A stretch of 64,000 nt of DNA. It comes from Lanius collurio (Eukaryota > Chordata > Aves > Passeriformes > Laniidae). How positions within the stretch are numbered: the stretch's first letter is position 1; every line of letters starts with the position of its first letter. The translations under genes and the position numbers were made by a program. The notes beneath the pieces are model-generated. The model was not told where the DNA came from, searched no databases, and worked only from the letters and a program-made list of their open reading frames with translations. Below, in pieces: positions 12,538 through 25,985 of this stretch. The stretch spans positions 40,903,565 through 40,967,564 of the forward strand of contig JACBWW010000004.1 in the NCBI GenBank assembly GCA_020086605.1. Direction: 5' to 3'.

Positions 12538-15161
12538 AGCATTACACAGTGCAATAAAAAAGGTCAGCAATAGACTAAACAATTAAGCTTTCACCACACT
12601 GGTTCCATCAGGATAACTTAAGCACCTTTTTACTCATCTCTTCTCTCCATTCAATACTCAATAACACCACATTTACAATTTAGAAGCTTCCAACTCTAAA
12701 AGGTGGTAATGTTACATACCACTGTATCCCATGCCTGCACATTAAAGAATTCAGATTTTATTAACACAAATCCCACAAGTTCTTTCAAAAGCAAATAGGT
12801 TATCCAGGAAAAAGACAGCTATTATGTATGTTCTAGAGAATCAAAAGAATGCACTAACATTGAAATAATTTTTACTCTGAAGATTTATGCATCTGAGAGG
12901 AGTGAAGAGCACATGATAAACCTGTCTACAGTTATTCAAAAATAATTCTGCTAAAATCTTTAGATTATTTAATGCAAAAGAACTTAAAAACACAGTTTGA
13001 AGAGAGAAATCAATCTGTTAGCTGTTAAAATATCCAAGTAGTAGCCTAGAAATGAAAAATCTATAATCAAGCATCATCTTTCTCTAGTAATCTCTCTGTT
13101 CCTGCCTGCACCTTATTCTGTCAGTTTTAAAAGGCAGTAAGAATATTTTTACTATTTTAATAGTAACAGGTTTCCAACAGAGTCATTTTTCTGGGTTTAT
13201 TGCTTTCAGTAAGTTTTTTAAAATCATTCTCACTGCTTTCTTCACAACATTTCATCACTGACTTGACAGATTACACTTTCCAGCACTTCCACTCCAACCT
13301 CAGGCAAACCCACTGACCTTGTACCTTCTGCCATGACGCATCAGCCCAATGAAAATAAGCAGAACCTCAGTGATATTTCTACTATTACTCTGGGCTCTTC
13401 AAAAGCGCACCTTGTTCAGCATTCCCAAAGTAATTTGGGAACAATAATACTTTGCTGGACACAACTGCAAAGAGGCAGAAAATTATTCCTAATTTACAGC
13501 TCTCAGGAGACACAGTAGACAATGTCATGCTTTTCAGAAGCATTCTTGTCTCAAGAAACAATGAGCATCCAGATCTTCTGGTGCTTTACTGTGGCCACAG
13601 AATAAAACATAAATATTACATATTTCTTTGTATAGAGATTTACATGTTAATAGTGCCCCTTATTATAATTTAACTTCACAGAGGTTTTATAAAGAGACTC
13701 TCCTGAGAGTTTACAGTGGTACACTGGCAAATTATCCAAGGGAAAGTCAAGTACAGCTGAAAGCAATACAGTGCATGCTGTATTTCTCAATATAACCAAA
13801 ATGGTGGTTCTTTACTAAAAAAATCCTCCCAAAGTTACAGTTAGATATTGATCTATGAATAGAAGTAATCACACACAAGGCAGGAAGGTGTGAACATTTA
13901 TTTATATATTGAAGATTTTAACTCAAACTGACAGATATGAACATATGAAAATCTCCTCAAAGAAAACAAGACCTTGATTTCAAAGTCAAAAACTATGCAA
14001 TTAAAACATAACTAGATTGAGGCAGAAGGTTTGCATATCTGTTTGTGTACCTTCAGTAACACATTGCTGTTCAGCAGAATGACTGTTTCTAAAGGAGAAC
14101 TGAAAATATGTATTGTTGAGGAGCCAATATGTGATTCTTTCCTCAGTTAGGGTTGAACCATAACACTGACATTACTGCAGCTTAATGCCCATCCTTCATA
14201 GAAGAAACACAGGTCCTAATAAATTCCTATAAGGCAATGTATCATCAAGAAACAGCAACGGTGATCTAGTAAAAGCTTCCTAGACCATACAGAAAAGCTT
14301 ACATTCTGCTCCAGCTCACCCAATAATCCAGTTTAGTATGGAATCTGAGACAAGACAGAGTGTCTGCTTAAAAATACTTCTCAACATGATGAAAACTAAT
14401 GTTTGTTTATCCCTAAGGGCTTGTTTAAAGAACCAGCAGGTTCACGCTAAAAATAAAATCTCTTAAGATAAAACTGCTAGCTTAAGGGTCCATTTCCTGA
14501 AATGTTTGAGTAACACTCAATTGAGGTTGAAGGATTTTCAAATTCATTACTCCAAGTACAATATTGTGCTCCATTCTTCTAAGAACTGGCATAATAAGCG
14601 CTACATCTGAAAAAATGAGGCTATTTATCTTTGGATGTGAAGCTGAACAAATTCAGATCCACTAATATATCTGCTGCTTGGCTTCCGCTGTAAATAAAAA
14701 AACTAAAACTATGCTACTTCTGTTATGTGTCAGATTGGGTTTGTTGAGGTTTCTTTTACTCACATCATAAAAACTTTACAGATTTTCCTCTTGCTCAAAG
14801 TATATGAATCAGCTCTATTCACACAGTGCTACACAGATTAGCTATCAAACTGTTATACTGGATTTGGAGCCTGGTCAGATTCACATAATTCAGTGTATAG
14901 GAGATGAAGTTTGATCCACTCTAGTATGAAAATGAATTTTGCGTGCAAACTCACCTACTTTGATATTCTCAATTCTTCCATACCTACTTCATTTAGAAAG
15001 GTACACATTAAAAAAATCGCATTTCTTTTCCATTCTTGTCTACAAGGTCAGGTGATCTTCATGCCACTGAATATCATTCCTAGCTCTTTCAGTTGCTTCT
15101 TGTCTCTCCCTTCAACCATTCCTGAATTTAATCATCCCAATATGACACAAGGTCAATAGCA

Positions 15162-15660
15162 ATGTCACCCAGCAGATTTAAGAAACACAAAAGCCAGCAG
15201 GAATATCTTTTCCTCACCCTGTGTCAGGAAAGGAGCAGTGCAATTCTTCTTCCAAGCCTCCACCTCAGGCCTGTCTCACCTGGGGACTGTGCCAGGCAGG
15301 TGCTCATGCCCTGTTTCCAGGGGGTTGCTAAGATTGCCCTGGTTGAGGCCCATGCAGGGGAAAGGATACACTTGGTAGCAAAGGAGAAAGAAAGGGAACA
15401 TACATTGGGTGCAAGCAGCAGAAGGTACCGAGGATGGGACAACGACACTGACTGAAGGGGAAGATCTGTTCTCAAGTGACTTGAGTCAGGCAGAGCACAA
15501 AATCTGCAGGCTGCAGGACTCTGGGGATGTAAAACCAACCCAGGTCAGCAACTGCCTTAGGAAAAATTGCTGTCTCTGTTGTCTCTCCAAAAATAGGAGA
15601 TATAGTTTAGGCCACCAGAAAGAAGCAGAGCTGTCTGCAAGGAACCAGAACTTCAGATGA
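15162..15660 (+). other. GC-richer, protein-like block; possibly an old LINE ORF1 remnant
   Basis: This block stands out from its AT-rich surroundings. Two overlapping plus-strand frames (15162-15455 and 15409-15660) read as continuous, hydrophilic, protein-like sequence. The second contains an acidic stretch (TEGEDLFSSDLSQAEHK) and a cysteine cluster (CLRKNCCLCCLSK). The switch between frames near 15.41-15.46 kb would be a frameshift in a decayed coding sequence. CR1 ORF1 proteins can carry an N-terminal cysteine-rich finger, so a CR1 origin is possible, but I cannot match it firmly. It could also be a pseudogene. I see no splice structure. Confidence 0.3.
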
Positions 15661-18600
15661 TGAAAAAAACTAACTACAGTAGGAGACTGTAGTCTGAGAA
15701 AGCTGACCACTATTTGGTTTCCATTTACTTCACAAGATGCTGAGAATGAGACACAGAAAAGTATCTGTACTTCCAAGGAGCCTCAGAAGAATGTTCAGGT
15801 TCCTTAGCTGACAAGCACATCAGGCCTACAATTTCCACTACTATCATGAATGAGTGGTTTGGCTGCTTAGAGAAACACCATCAAAGGTATTGGCAAAAGG
15901 AGGACCTGAACACCAAACACTTTCTATAAAATAAAAGAAACACAGCTCAGGGATAGTTTTTTGACATGTAGTAGTTATAGAAGCACAGTAATAAATTTAA
16001 GTTATCAAGAACAATACAGCAGATAGTTTCATATGAAAGAAATAATAAATTCCATCCTTGGTAGGAAGGATTGTAACTAGAGAAGTTGACTATGCTAAAG
16101 GGAAATCTATGGCAGAGCAGTAAATTCTCCAAACCTCCTGTGTCCTATGAAGATATGAACTATATACCATCTATTGGGACCAAGTTCAGTGAAGAACAAA
16201 GAACACTGCTGCTGACTTTTGAGTTAATTTTTCATCCTTGGCAGAGGGATCTTTCTCCTCTCAACTGACTCTGTACACCAACAGAACTAAAACTTTCAGA
16301 CCTTGTTTTTCGGAAAGACAGAATAATGACAAATTCATGCAAATGAGTATTAATCTCTCATAAAATTACAAATCTCAGAGGGCTAATAAATTTTTAACAT
16401 GCCTTAAAATAATCTAGATATCATATAATTCCTCAGTTTTTGGCATGACTTGAATTGAAGACAAGCTATGAAGCCATAAACTGTCTTTTAACCAATGAGC
16501 ATGGGGGTTTATGCCCTTTTGAGCATCTTTCTTCATCAGGGCAGTTAAGTAAATATTAAAGAACATGAATTTTAAATTTCTTGATATTCAGTTAAACAAA
16601 TGCATATTCATGTGACAGCGTTCAGTTTTAAAGAAAAGCCTGATACTTTTCATCATGAAAACACAGCAGAACATCTTCCATATCTTTGCCGTAACTCCAA
16701 AAAATATTTGTAAATTCTTATCTATTTATTTTCTGCTGAACACACATATCTGCCTTCTGATAAAGTTTGCTAAGGTCAAGACTAAATTTTAAAGCAAAAA
16801 GAAATATGCATACACTTGTTTTAAATGATTTCCAAAAGAACTATTACTTAAATCAAACAGTAACACTTGGATTGCAAATCAAGGGACAAAATTATGGCCA
16901 CCACATTTTTCCCCCTTTAAATTAACTGGAAATTTCAAAATGCAATACTATTTACCTCTAACGGGTATGTATATATTTTTTTTAAAATCTTTAATTAAAT
17001 ATCACTTATAGCATTAATCCTCTCAAATGATCTTTGGTTGGCTGGAGAAGTTGTTGGTTTAAAGGAAGAGTGAAAAGGGCATTATACTCAGCACATGTGG
17101 GATCTGTGCACATTTAAATTTTGTTAACATCTGAGGAAGTTAGAAAATAAATTCTTTTGCTGTGTTTGAGTGATAGAAGTTTGCTTTTTGCAGTTATTTG
17201 AGCAAATTCAGACAGTAAATGTTGACAATTTATCCTAGTACACTGCTAGGAAAACAGTCAGGCATTTCTGTATCCAAAGTTGTTCCATATGCAAACATAT
17301 TAAATTGCAATAACACTTTCGAAACACTATCACTTTGCACTACCTACACAAGTCATCCAGCACGTGGAGCAATCACTAGTACAGCTGTGTAATCAATAAA
17401 AGAAGAATGTCCTTTAAACACTTAGCAACTGTAAAGCTACACAAGTTAAATATCAACATTATGATATGCATGTATCCAGAAAGTCCAAAGCAAGATAAAA
17501 AAGCAAAAAATATATTGCAAAGCATCAATTACTAAAAGCATAGTGGGTTAGAGATGGATACAATGTGGAATGAAGAAACATCTTTTTCCTTTTTTTTTTT
17601 TTAAAAAGCACAATTTAGAAACAACTGTTGGGGAAAGAAGAAGTTCTGTTTCCTTTTTTCTTCTGATTTCATCTGTGAACGTTGCTTTTTTTCAAAGGCT
17701 CAGGAGAAACATTTGATTGCTTTAATTAAAAAAAATTGTTTCTGTTGTGTCTGGCAAGATACTGAAAGGTTCATATCCACAAACAAGTCAACTTTTCTAC
17801 CTTAAGGCAGGCCTGAGGGGAGAAGTAAAGCTCTCCTTTTCATTGCAAAGAGCTATTTCAAAACCATATGGCAGAGATGCCACTTGGGAATAACTCCCTG
17901 TGCCCCACATACCTAATTAACATGAGCTCCTGCTACAGAGGTATGCACAGAGAAGAGGTATGAATGACCTTGTTAGGGGAACACACATAAAAAGAGGATG
18001 AGAGCAAAGCTCAGAGATTAAGAGAAACAGATGGGGCTGTCAGCTGCAGAACTGCAAAGCCCTACAATGCAAGAGCATGGAGAATATGGGGAATATTGCT
18101 TGGATTAGATGGAACAGCTCCAACTGGAGTCACTGAAAGACTTACTGACCTACATTTGGGATTGGTAAGGCTTTTGCTGGGTAATATTTTAGTTGCACTT
18201 ACTTTTATGTGAAGTGGAGGGGTGTAATCTGTTCCTCTCTTGCTCTGCATTGCAGCTACCCAAGTAAATGTCAGTACTGCTTTACACACTTTGTAGTCTA
18301 CAACACAACTACTGCACTGCTTCAGAAGCTCTTCAATTTCAATCCCCCCCACCCCCTCAGGATGGCACAGTATTCTCTTTAGGTAAAGAACCTTCACTGC
18401 CAGATAATGGATTCTGTACTCAGCATCAAAAATGCTTGGTGATCAAATACAGAAGTCCTGAAGAGAAATAAAAATTATCTCCTCACACCATGAAAAAAGT
18501 ACAGGTTCTTTTCTTAACAATAGGCTCTAATTCCCTAACTGACCTTGCTTGAACTAGTTTGGATGACTGATTTGGGCACTTGCTGACTTGAAAACTCAAA

Positions 18601-21600
18601 TATTATGTTGTTAAAATTTTTTTCTCTACCAGAAAGGTCTATATTTGTGGATTATGATGGCTGCTGTCTTTGATTAAATGCTCAGGAAATTTTCATGCAG
18701 AAGACCAAACTTGGAGGAAAAGAACCTGCTGCAACACAGGATTGACAGCCAGAATACAGAAAATGCCTTGGGAAATCCAAAATGGATTATATTTGGCCAT
18801 TTGTCTATGTGGACAGGGCTAAATACATCACACACATTACAGATCTCCTAGACAGACAAGAACAAAGGGAAAAAAAAAAAAAAGATTGAGGACAAGAAGT
18901 AACTTTTATCCATTAGTATTTCCAAGCAAGGAACAGCAATTCAAATATGCTGGATACTTTTTTTGGATCCTGGGGAATGAAGAGACAGATTACTAGACCT
19001 ATTAATTTATATGCATGAAACATATTCCAATTACAAGTAGTTTCTGACCCTTTCTGGCCCCAAAGCCATTGCAAGAACCTCTTTAATTACTTGCCTTTTT
19101 TGCAATAAAATACAATTAGGCAGTACTAATTATTTGACACAAGATATTTTTAGTATGGAAGAGGCTAACCAGTTGCTATAACAACATAATTTAATGAATT
19201 TGACTGGCAGGTACTACATATTCTTCTCCTATGGCAGAATAGTTTTGTTCTGCACCTTCACTTTCAAATGTATCATTTTTGTTGTACTTTGTATCTACAA
19301 TAATATAGGAACATATGGAGTAGAAGAGTGCTGAAAGAATTCACAAAACCATCGTATTGTCACAGCATTTCACACTTGGGGATAATGGATAAATATTAAG
19401 CAATTATGACAGAAGTGTGAAGGCCATAGAGTAAAATAAAAAAACCTATGTGGAAACAAGGTCTTCTTCTGAGGATGGAAGTCTGGGATAACATTATAAA
19501 TTAAATTAGACAGAAGCAATATCAATCCCATCAATAATGATGGGGATTTTTTTATGATAAAACAGTGACTTATCCCTACACGGGCAACTAAAGATGCCAT
19601 GATGTATAATTATTTCTTCAGAAATATTGCAACATCATTATCCAAAAAAAATTAATTAGAAAAAAAATCAAGTCAGATATCCAAAAATTATAAAAGCTTT
19701 AAATTTCTTTATGTGATTCCAGATAATCTTCACTGTGTTCCCCAAAAGGTCACAGACAGAAAGGGAGGCTAAGAAGTTACCAAGTTGGCATAAGTATATT
19801 ACATGACAAGGCTGGGTAACTTCAGGAGCACTTTTCTCAATCTTATAGATAATGTAGATTATACAGTTGACCCTTTGTCAATCACTCAGATTCAAGTCTT
19901 ATTTTTAACCCAATGAAAGGATGAGTAATTCAAAAGGAATTGAGAAAGGTGCTCAATTTTAACAGATACAAAAACATCATTCTGTAAAGAATTGGTTCTA
20001 TAATTTTGAGGGCAGGAAGACAGCACATGGGCTTCACAGAACCAGAGGCACTGTTTCGTTCCAGCCAATGCTTGCTGTTTATAATACAACACAAGTAACA
20101 TCTGCAAGTTTTCTTACCTTTTCATTTGAATTACTGGATACTCAAAATTAAATTTAAAGCTAACACAGGGCATTTATGTTTTTACCTGAAGTCTAAATAA
20201 TTTATTGAAAAGTTTCAGCTCTAATAATCAAAACAGATGGAAATCATTAGGATTTTATAGCTGTATTATCTATCACTAATTACAACCTCAAATAGAACAG
20301 TAGGAAAAAATCCTTGACTGATGTCTGATACTCACCTTTGCCACCAAAATTTCTTTCTTGATGACATCTTTAGCAAGTTAAACCAACTTGTGAATCAAAC
20401 CAAGCCTCATAAGTTCTTTAGAAAGTCAGACACACCTCTACCATTTTGTCAGCATCAAATCAATGGTATCTCTCCTTCACTGAATAATTAGGCAAAACTC
20501 ATCCCCTCTGACAGTCAGTGTTTGCACACATTAGTAAACAAGTACTTGCATTCGGATCCACAAATATTTCCAACAGAGTATCAAGCAAAATTATAAATTA
20601 AGGAACTACTTAAACATTAAGGCATTTTAGTAACATGTAAAGAAGCACAAAAATATAGAAAAAACTCAAAATGTTTGTTTATTAGTCAAAATTAATTAAC
20701 TTGCATTTTGCAAACAGCATTTTTTGCTGTTGAATTTGATTTTTGATGCACCACAGGGAATTTACAATTAAAATTAATAAAATACTTTTAAGCATAACAT
20801 TCTCACTCTATAAGAAAAAAATTGTTCCATGTTTTACTTCCTTTTCAAAAGATTTTGAATCTCCACATTAAATTGTCATTTTATTTTTAAAATTTGTATG
20901 GAGTTTTAAAGATTCATCTCTGAAAGTCAATTAAATATTTCGATATAGCATCCTTGAATATTTTCATATGAAAGCTCTTATTGAGTCATACTGTATGAAT
21001 TTTTGGGGGCAAAAATTAGGGTAATTTCATCATCTTTACCACCCCAGCATTAATACAGAAGACCAGCTGATAGAATAAATGCATGAGAATTAATCACAGG
21101 ATTCATACTCATATATCATATTTAGAGAAAGAAAACTCAATTAAAAAGATCAAAGAAGATTTTTAAAAGACATAAATATAGTAGGGCTAAAACCAACTTA
21201 TAAACACAAAACAGATTTTGCTAGAAGCATGCATAAGAGACATTACATTTTACCTCCAGTGGTACTGCCATTCTACAGAAGGGTAAGACATCTATGTGTA
21301 AAACAAACACCTTCAGTTTTTCCACACAGTACTGAAGTCTACTGGCTCAGAATTTCCACAACTAATTTAACAAGGTAGAACACAAGTAATTTAACTACTG
21401 TTTGACTTGCCTGTTAAAGTATTTGGAAAGCAGGAGAAGACTATGGGATCAGCTGTTTAGTTTGATTTTCATAGCCACTAGGAAAACAACACATTCATTA
21501 GTAAAGGATGAAAGACACATCTGGGAGGTGAGGTCTGTTAGACTGTAGGATGCTGTTACTGGGAACTCACACTCCATTCCCACATACAGTGAAGAATGTA

Positions 21601-22677
21601 AGCCTTATGTACAGAAATAATCTTTCTGCATGGGTCAGCATTGAAAAATTGAAACTGGAGCTTTACATCTTTTTCTCAAAATAGCAAAGATGGTGATTTT
21701 CATTAATGCAAGCAAACACAGAATAACTTCAGCACCTCTTGATGGATTGCCTGCTTAACTTCAACTGCACTGAAAGTGTATTTTAATATAACTGTGCCAC
21801 GACTGTATGCAAAACATACTAATAATTTCCGTAATTTATGTATTCAAAAGAATTCTGAAGGTTTATGAACCTTGTTGTCTTGATTTATCATGTAAGATAA
21901 CCTGGTTAAACAGTCATCAAGAAGCCATTTTCTCATCTCACAAAATAGAAGTTTTCACTAATGGAGAAAATACTATAAAATACCTCACATGAGGGTTTCC
22001 TTATGTGCTAGACTCTGGGTTTCCATAGCAGAGTCTTGGACCTCTTTTCCAAAAGAAATTAACTTTGTGTATTTCAAGACTGGTCTGCAATGTTGATTAA
22101 AGTAACAGAAATGGGAGATGATACAGAAAACTGACTTGAAAAGTGTGGTCCAGGACCAACTGAAAATACACCACACTATTCTTCAATGTTTCTCAGTAAA
22201 AGAATAATTAGTGGCGGGTTTTTTGGTTAGTAGGATTTTTTCCCATCTATATGCAGTGTACATTTGTCTTTCTTCCCCTTGTTGCATTTTTCAAGTCCAG
22301 TTTGAACAGCCACACTCTGTTTCAAGTGTCAAGTCTAAGTTATAATTATGATAAGGAATTACTATCTGAATAATAACTTGTATCTCTGAAGATAAGTATC
22401 CTAAATGTGCATGTGTCAGACCTTGATTCTGTTGCTAAATAGTGTCAGAATTCAGAGTATCTCAAAAAGAAGGCTGCAAAATCAGGTTAATCCGCATTAC
22501 AAGTGAGAGAAGTGTTCACCTTTGGAAACATGTAACACACAACAATGGTGATACAGTATTACATCTAAAATACTCGCATTTGGCACTCTAGTAAGTTCTA
22601 TATTAATTCATAAACAACAGGACTGCTATCAGTAGCTCATAAGGTCATTTCAATACACTGGGGATCCTTAACATAAG

Positions 22678-23126
22678 AAGGACATGGACCTGCTGGAATG
22701 AGTCCAGAGGAGACCATGAAGATGGTCAGAGGGCTGGAACATCTCTCCAACGAGGACAGGAGGAGACTTGGAGTTGTTCAGCACAGAGAAGATAAAGTTT
22801 TAGGGAAACATTAGAGCAATTTCCAGTACTGAAAGGGGCCCTACAAGAAAGCTGGAGAGGAATTTTTTGTAAGTATGTAGTGACATGTAATGGCTTTAAA
22901 TTGAAAGAAAAGTTTAGATAAGGTACTAGGAAGAAAATCTCTACTGGAAGGGTGGTTAGGCACTGGAACAGGCTGCCCGGAGAACTTGTGGATGCCCCAT
23001 CCCTGGAAGTGTTCAAGGCCAGGCTGGATGGGGCTCTGAGCTTTAGTAAAAAGTCTCTGTCTGTGGCATGGGGGTTGGAACAAGATGATCTTTAAGATCC
23101 CTTCCAATCCAAACTATTCTATGAGA
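22678..23126 (+). mobile_element. CR1 LINE 3' fragment (about 450 bases)
   Basis: This is a clear avian CR1 3' end. It begins within the end of ORF2 (ctgctggaatgagtccagagg, then cagagggctgg), continues through ggcactggaacaggctgccc and gatgccccatccctggaagt, and ends with gatctttaagatcccttcc and attctatgag. It has many substitutions and small indels, so it is not recent. It is oriented opposite to CHID1. Confidence 0.95.
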
Positions 23127-24859
23127 ACATTTTCAGACTCTAAAAAGTTCAGAAATTATGCATAGTAAACACACTGACATAAATACTTAATTCAGTTTTT
23201 TCACAGGAAAAAAAATTAATTAGAACTTGAGCACATTTGCTTGCTTTGTTTATTTCAGAAAGACACTTTGTAATTCAGAAAAAAAAAGCTTCACAGACAG
23301 GATCAAAGACTAAATTCACATAATTGTGAAATCTGACTACGAAAATTTTTGCTGAATTGAGAACTGTTTATTTCTGCAAATCAAATGGGTATTTATATGA
23401 GTCACTCTTTGGTGGTGCTTGTAGAGATATCATTGCACTGGCACACTCCTTTATTAGTACTGTTCCTTCTGCCTGTTTTTAAACAACACCAAGTTTGAGT
23501 TTCACTACTCCAGTTGCACTCTCGAGTATTCTGTAAAATTTTAGTCTCCCCTCATAAGAATTTTGCTAAATTTCTTAAGGATTTTTCTCAAAGTGTTTAT
23601 CTAGTTTTAAAGAAAATTTTCTAAAAAGTTGTAAGAATGTATGCAACACTAAATATATGTTTAAAATTATAGTATTTTTATGCTAAAATTCACAAATCAC
23701 TAAGTATGTCTTGGAAAATCCCTGGAAGAACTTGAGAATTGAAATTATTAGAAACCCAAGAATGTATTAGGAAACACTTACTGTGACTGAAATGACTTGA
23801 ATTTTGCACATAATAAATATTGAAAAATAGTGTAATCTTAAAACAAACAAAGATAAAAGTACTGTAAAAAAACAAGGTCATTTCATTTGTAGACATCTAG
23901 GAAGGGTTACTAGCTCACAATCAAGGAGAGAAGAAACTCATAGAGGGAGATTATGTGCAGCAGAAGGAGGAAAAAGAGATGAGGAGAGGACAGAACTAGG
24001 AGGCTGAATATTACAACAATCTTAAGAACTCAGGATAGATTAAGGAATCATGAACCGTACATAAGATTTAAGGGCAAACATAGAAACATTAGGATTGAAA
24101 AATAATTAAAATACCACTAAGCCTGGTTACTAAAATATCACTACTAAAAATGTCAATATACATACCCACACTTATTAAAAATGGAATAAAAAGCAACGTC
24201 ATCACTCAGCAGATCAGATGTGAACAAAAACGACTCAATTTACAACATGGATTATGTTTGTAGAGACAGAAGAATAAAATCTATTTTTCACTACCCTACT
24301 CACTAGAAACATTAATACGTAGATTGTGTTCTGAAACTTGCTGAAGTTCATGATGTTTTTACAAGGCTGAACTAGATGCTGAGAGCAAATTTTGCTCCAA
24401 TTGGTTTAGTAAATCTAAGTGATTCACTAATGAGGAAACAGGACCTAGGGACTAACTCAGAATAGTTATGAGTTAAACGTTCTATTGCTGGTTTGCTACT
24501 CCTACCTCTCTTTCATGGTCACAGGCAAGTCATTTATCAACACAGAACATCCCCATTATAAAACAAGGCTGTACCTGCTTTTACTAGACACATTGAAAAT
24601 CGACAGTGTCATACACACATTATTTACTTCTAACATTAGTTTAAAGCCTTACATAAAGACACTCAAGTCTAATTCGTACGTACTGTCTATATAGAAATTC
24701 TGGAATTTTATTTAACATAAGAAGGATTTGGCAACAATCCTTGCTTGTTGGAGGTGTGATTTCACCATGTTCCTCTGTATAAGCCAAGTAATTTAAAACT
24801 CCTTGCATTATGTAAATGACAAGCTAGCAACCACTAGAGAACACTCTCAGGTAAGCAAT

Positions 24860-24972
24860 GAAGCTGGGAAAGGATCTGGAGCACAGGTCTGATGAGGAGT
24901 GGCTGAGGGAGCTGGGGGTGTTGAGCCCACAGAAAAAGGAGGCTCAGAGAGAACCTTATAGTGCTTTATGTG
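24860..24972 (+). mobile_element. CR1 LINE internal fragment
   Basis: About 110 bases match the 3' part of CR1 ORF2, around tctggagcacaggtctgatg, gctgagggagctggggg and ggaggctcag. The fragment is cut off on both sides and lacks the 3' tail. It lies about 125 bases from a CR1 tail fragment in the opposite orientation at 25099-25210. Confidence 0.85.
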
Positions 24973-25098
24973 TTGAATTTCTGAAACAGAATGCCAGTAC
25001 AGAAGGTTTAGCAGAAAATAGAAAGTAGACATAACAACTTATCTGCCTCCATTCTGGTACCTTCTGTTTTCTTTTCCAAAGCATTAGGAGTCACCAAA

Positions 25099-25210
25099 TC
25101 ACAGAATGGCTAAGGTTGGAAGGAACCACTGGAGGCCATCTAGTCCAACCTCCCTGCTCAAGCTCTACAGCACATTACTCAGTATTTTGTCCAGACAGCT
25201 TTTGAGCAGG
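25099..25210 (-). mobile_element. CR1 LINE 3' tail, minus strand
   Basis: The plus strand reads tcacagaatggctaaggttg followed by gaaggaacc and later ccatctagtccaacctccc, the reverse complement of the classic CR1 3' terminus. Only about 110 bases of the element are present, a typical severe 5' truncation. Its terminus points toward lower coordinates, facing the plus-strand CR1 fragment just upstream. Confidence 0.92.
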
Positions 25211-25949
25211 TTAAAAGCCCCACAAAAAAAGGGCATTGCTTAATGCCTAAGGTAATGCTTTATGGTAGGATACTTGATAGTTATACAGTTTTTCAGTTTT
25301 CCTTTGGCCCCAATTAGCTAACTAGAGAATCTCTAAAATCAGCATTCATGAAAAAGCTACCAGTTGCTGATCAAGCCTTTCACAGCTGGAGTTGAGCAGT
25401 AAAGGGGTCTGGTTTAGTGCACTTGCACAGCAGAGGGAAAGAAGTCGGATCCTCAGCAAGAGCCCCAGATGATGCAAAACAGAATCAGGCATCAAGAGCC
25501 TTCTTACAGTACCTCAAAGCGGCCCCCAAGATATTCATTATGCACTGAATGTGAAAGTCAGCTTTAATTCACTAACAGATAATTAAATACATCAAATAAA
25601 ATGCTGATGAGTGACATCCTGGTATTGGCTGTCCCAGTTAAAGAGAATTGAGTAATTTGTGGAATGCTCCCCTGCGGAACCAGGTCATATGCAGAAGAGG
25701 ACCTTGAAAAGGGAAGTATGTGGTCTGTTACGACTGATGTGTAAGAGAGGACAATGGTCGAATTTAAATGTAATTTCAGGAGAAATAAGAAATTTTTTGG
25801 GAGGGCACACTGTAGTCTAGTGGTTACACTGTGTTAAACACTCATTCTGTGACAGCATTAGTTGCTGCATTTGAACTATCTGTAAATCAAAATACTGGGC
25901 AGTTTCCTTACTACTGGAAGGAAACAGTGACAGTACAGTGACCAAAAGG

Positions 25950-25985
25950 AATATTACTAATATTAATTAATAATTAATAATATTA
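25950..25985. repeat. AT-only, nearly palindromic tract
   Basis: This short tract is made largely of taat and attaat units (aatattaattaataattaa). It can fold back on itself but shows no gene or known element. Confidence 0.6.

Larger units (their letters stand above)
7752..22677. other. Mostly unique AT-rich DNA, no gene recognised
   Basis: This interval of about 15 kb contains no coding exon or repeat family that I can name with confidence. Local features are a pyrimidine-rich tract near 10.2 kb, a TG/TA microsatellite at 12.5 kb, and a GC-richer protein-like block at 15.16-15.66 kb. There is also a GC-richer block at 18.0-18.4 kb with an unrecognised 111-codon minus-strand frame. Short A or T runs occur at 17.6 and 18.9 kb. 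Confidence 0.5.

Noticed and set aside
20331..20390. Possible CHID1 exon with a good donor (minus strand, gtgagtatc)
   Set aside because: Neither the frame ending at the donor nor the shifted frame matches CHID1, and an in-frame stop lies shortly upstream.
21250..21290. 19-base micro-exon with AG and GT borders on the minus strand
   Set aside because: Such short AG...GT pairs are frequent by chance, and the sequence matches no part of CHID1.
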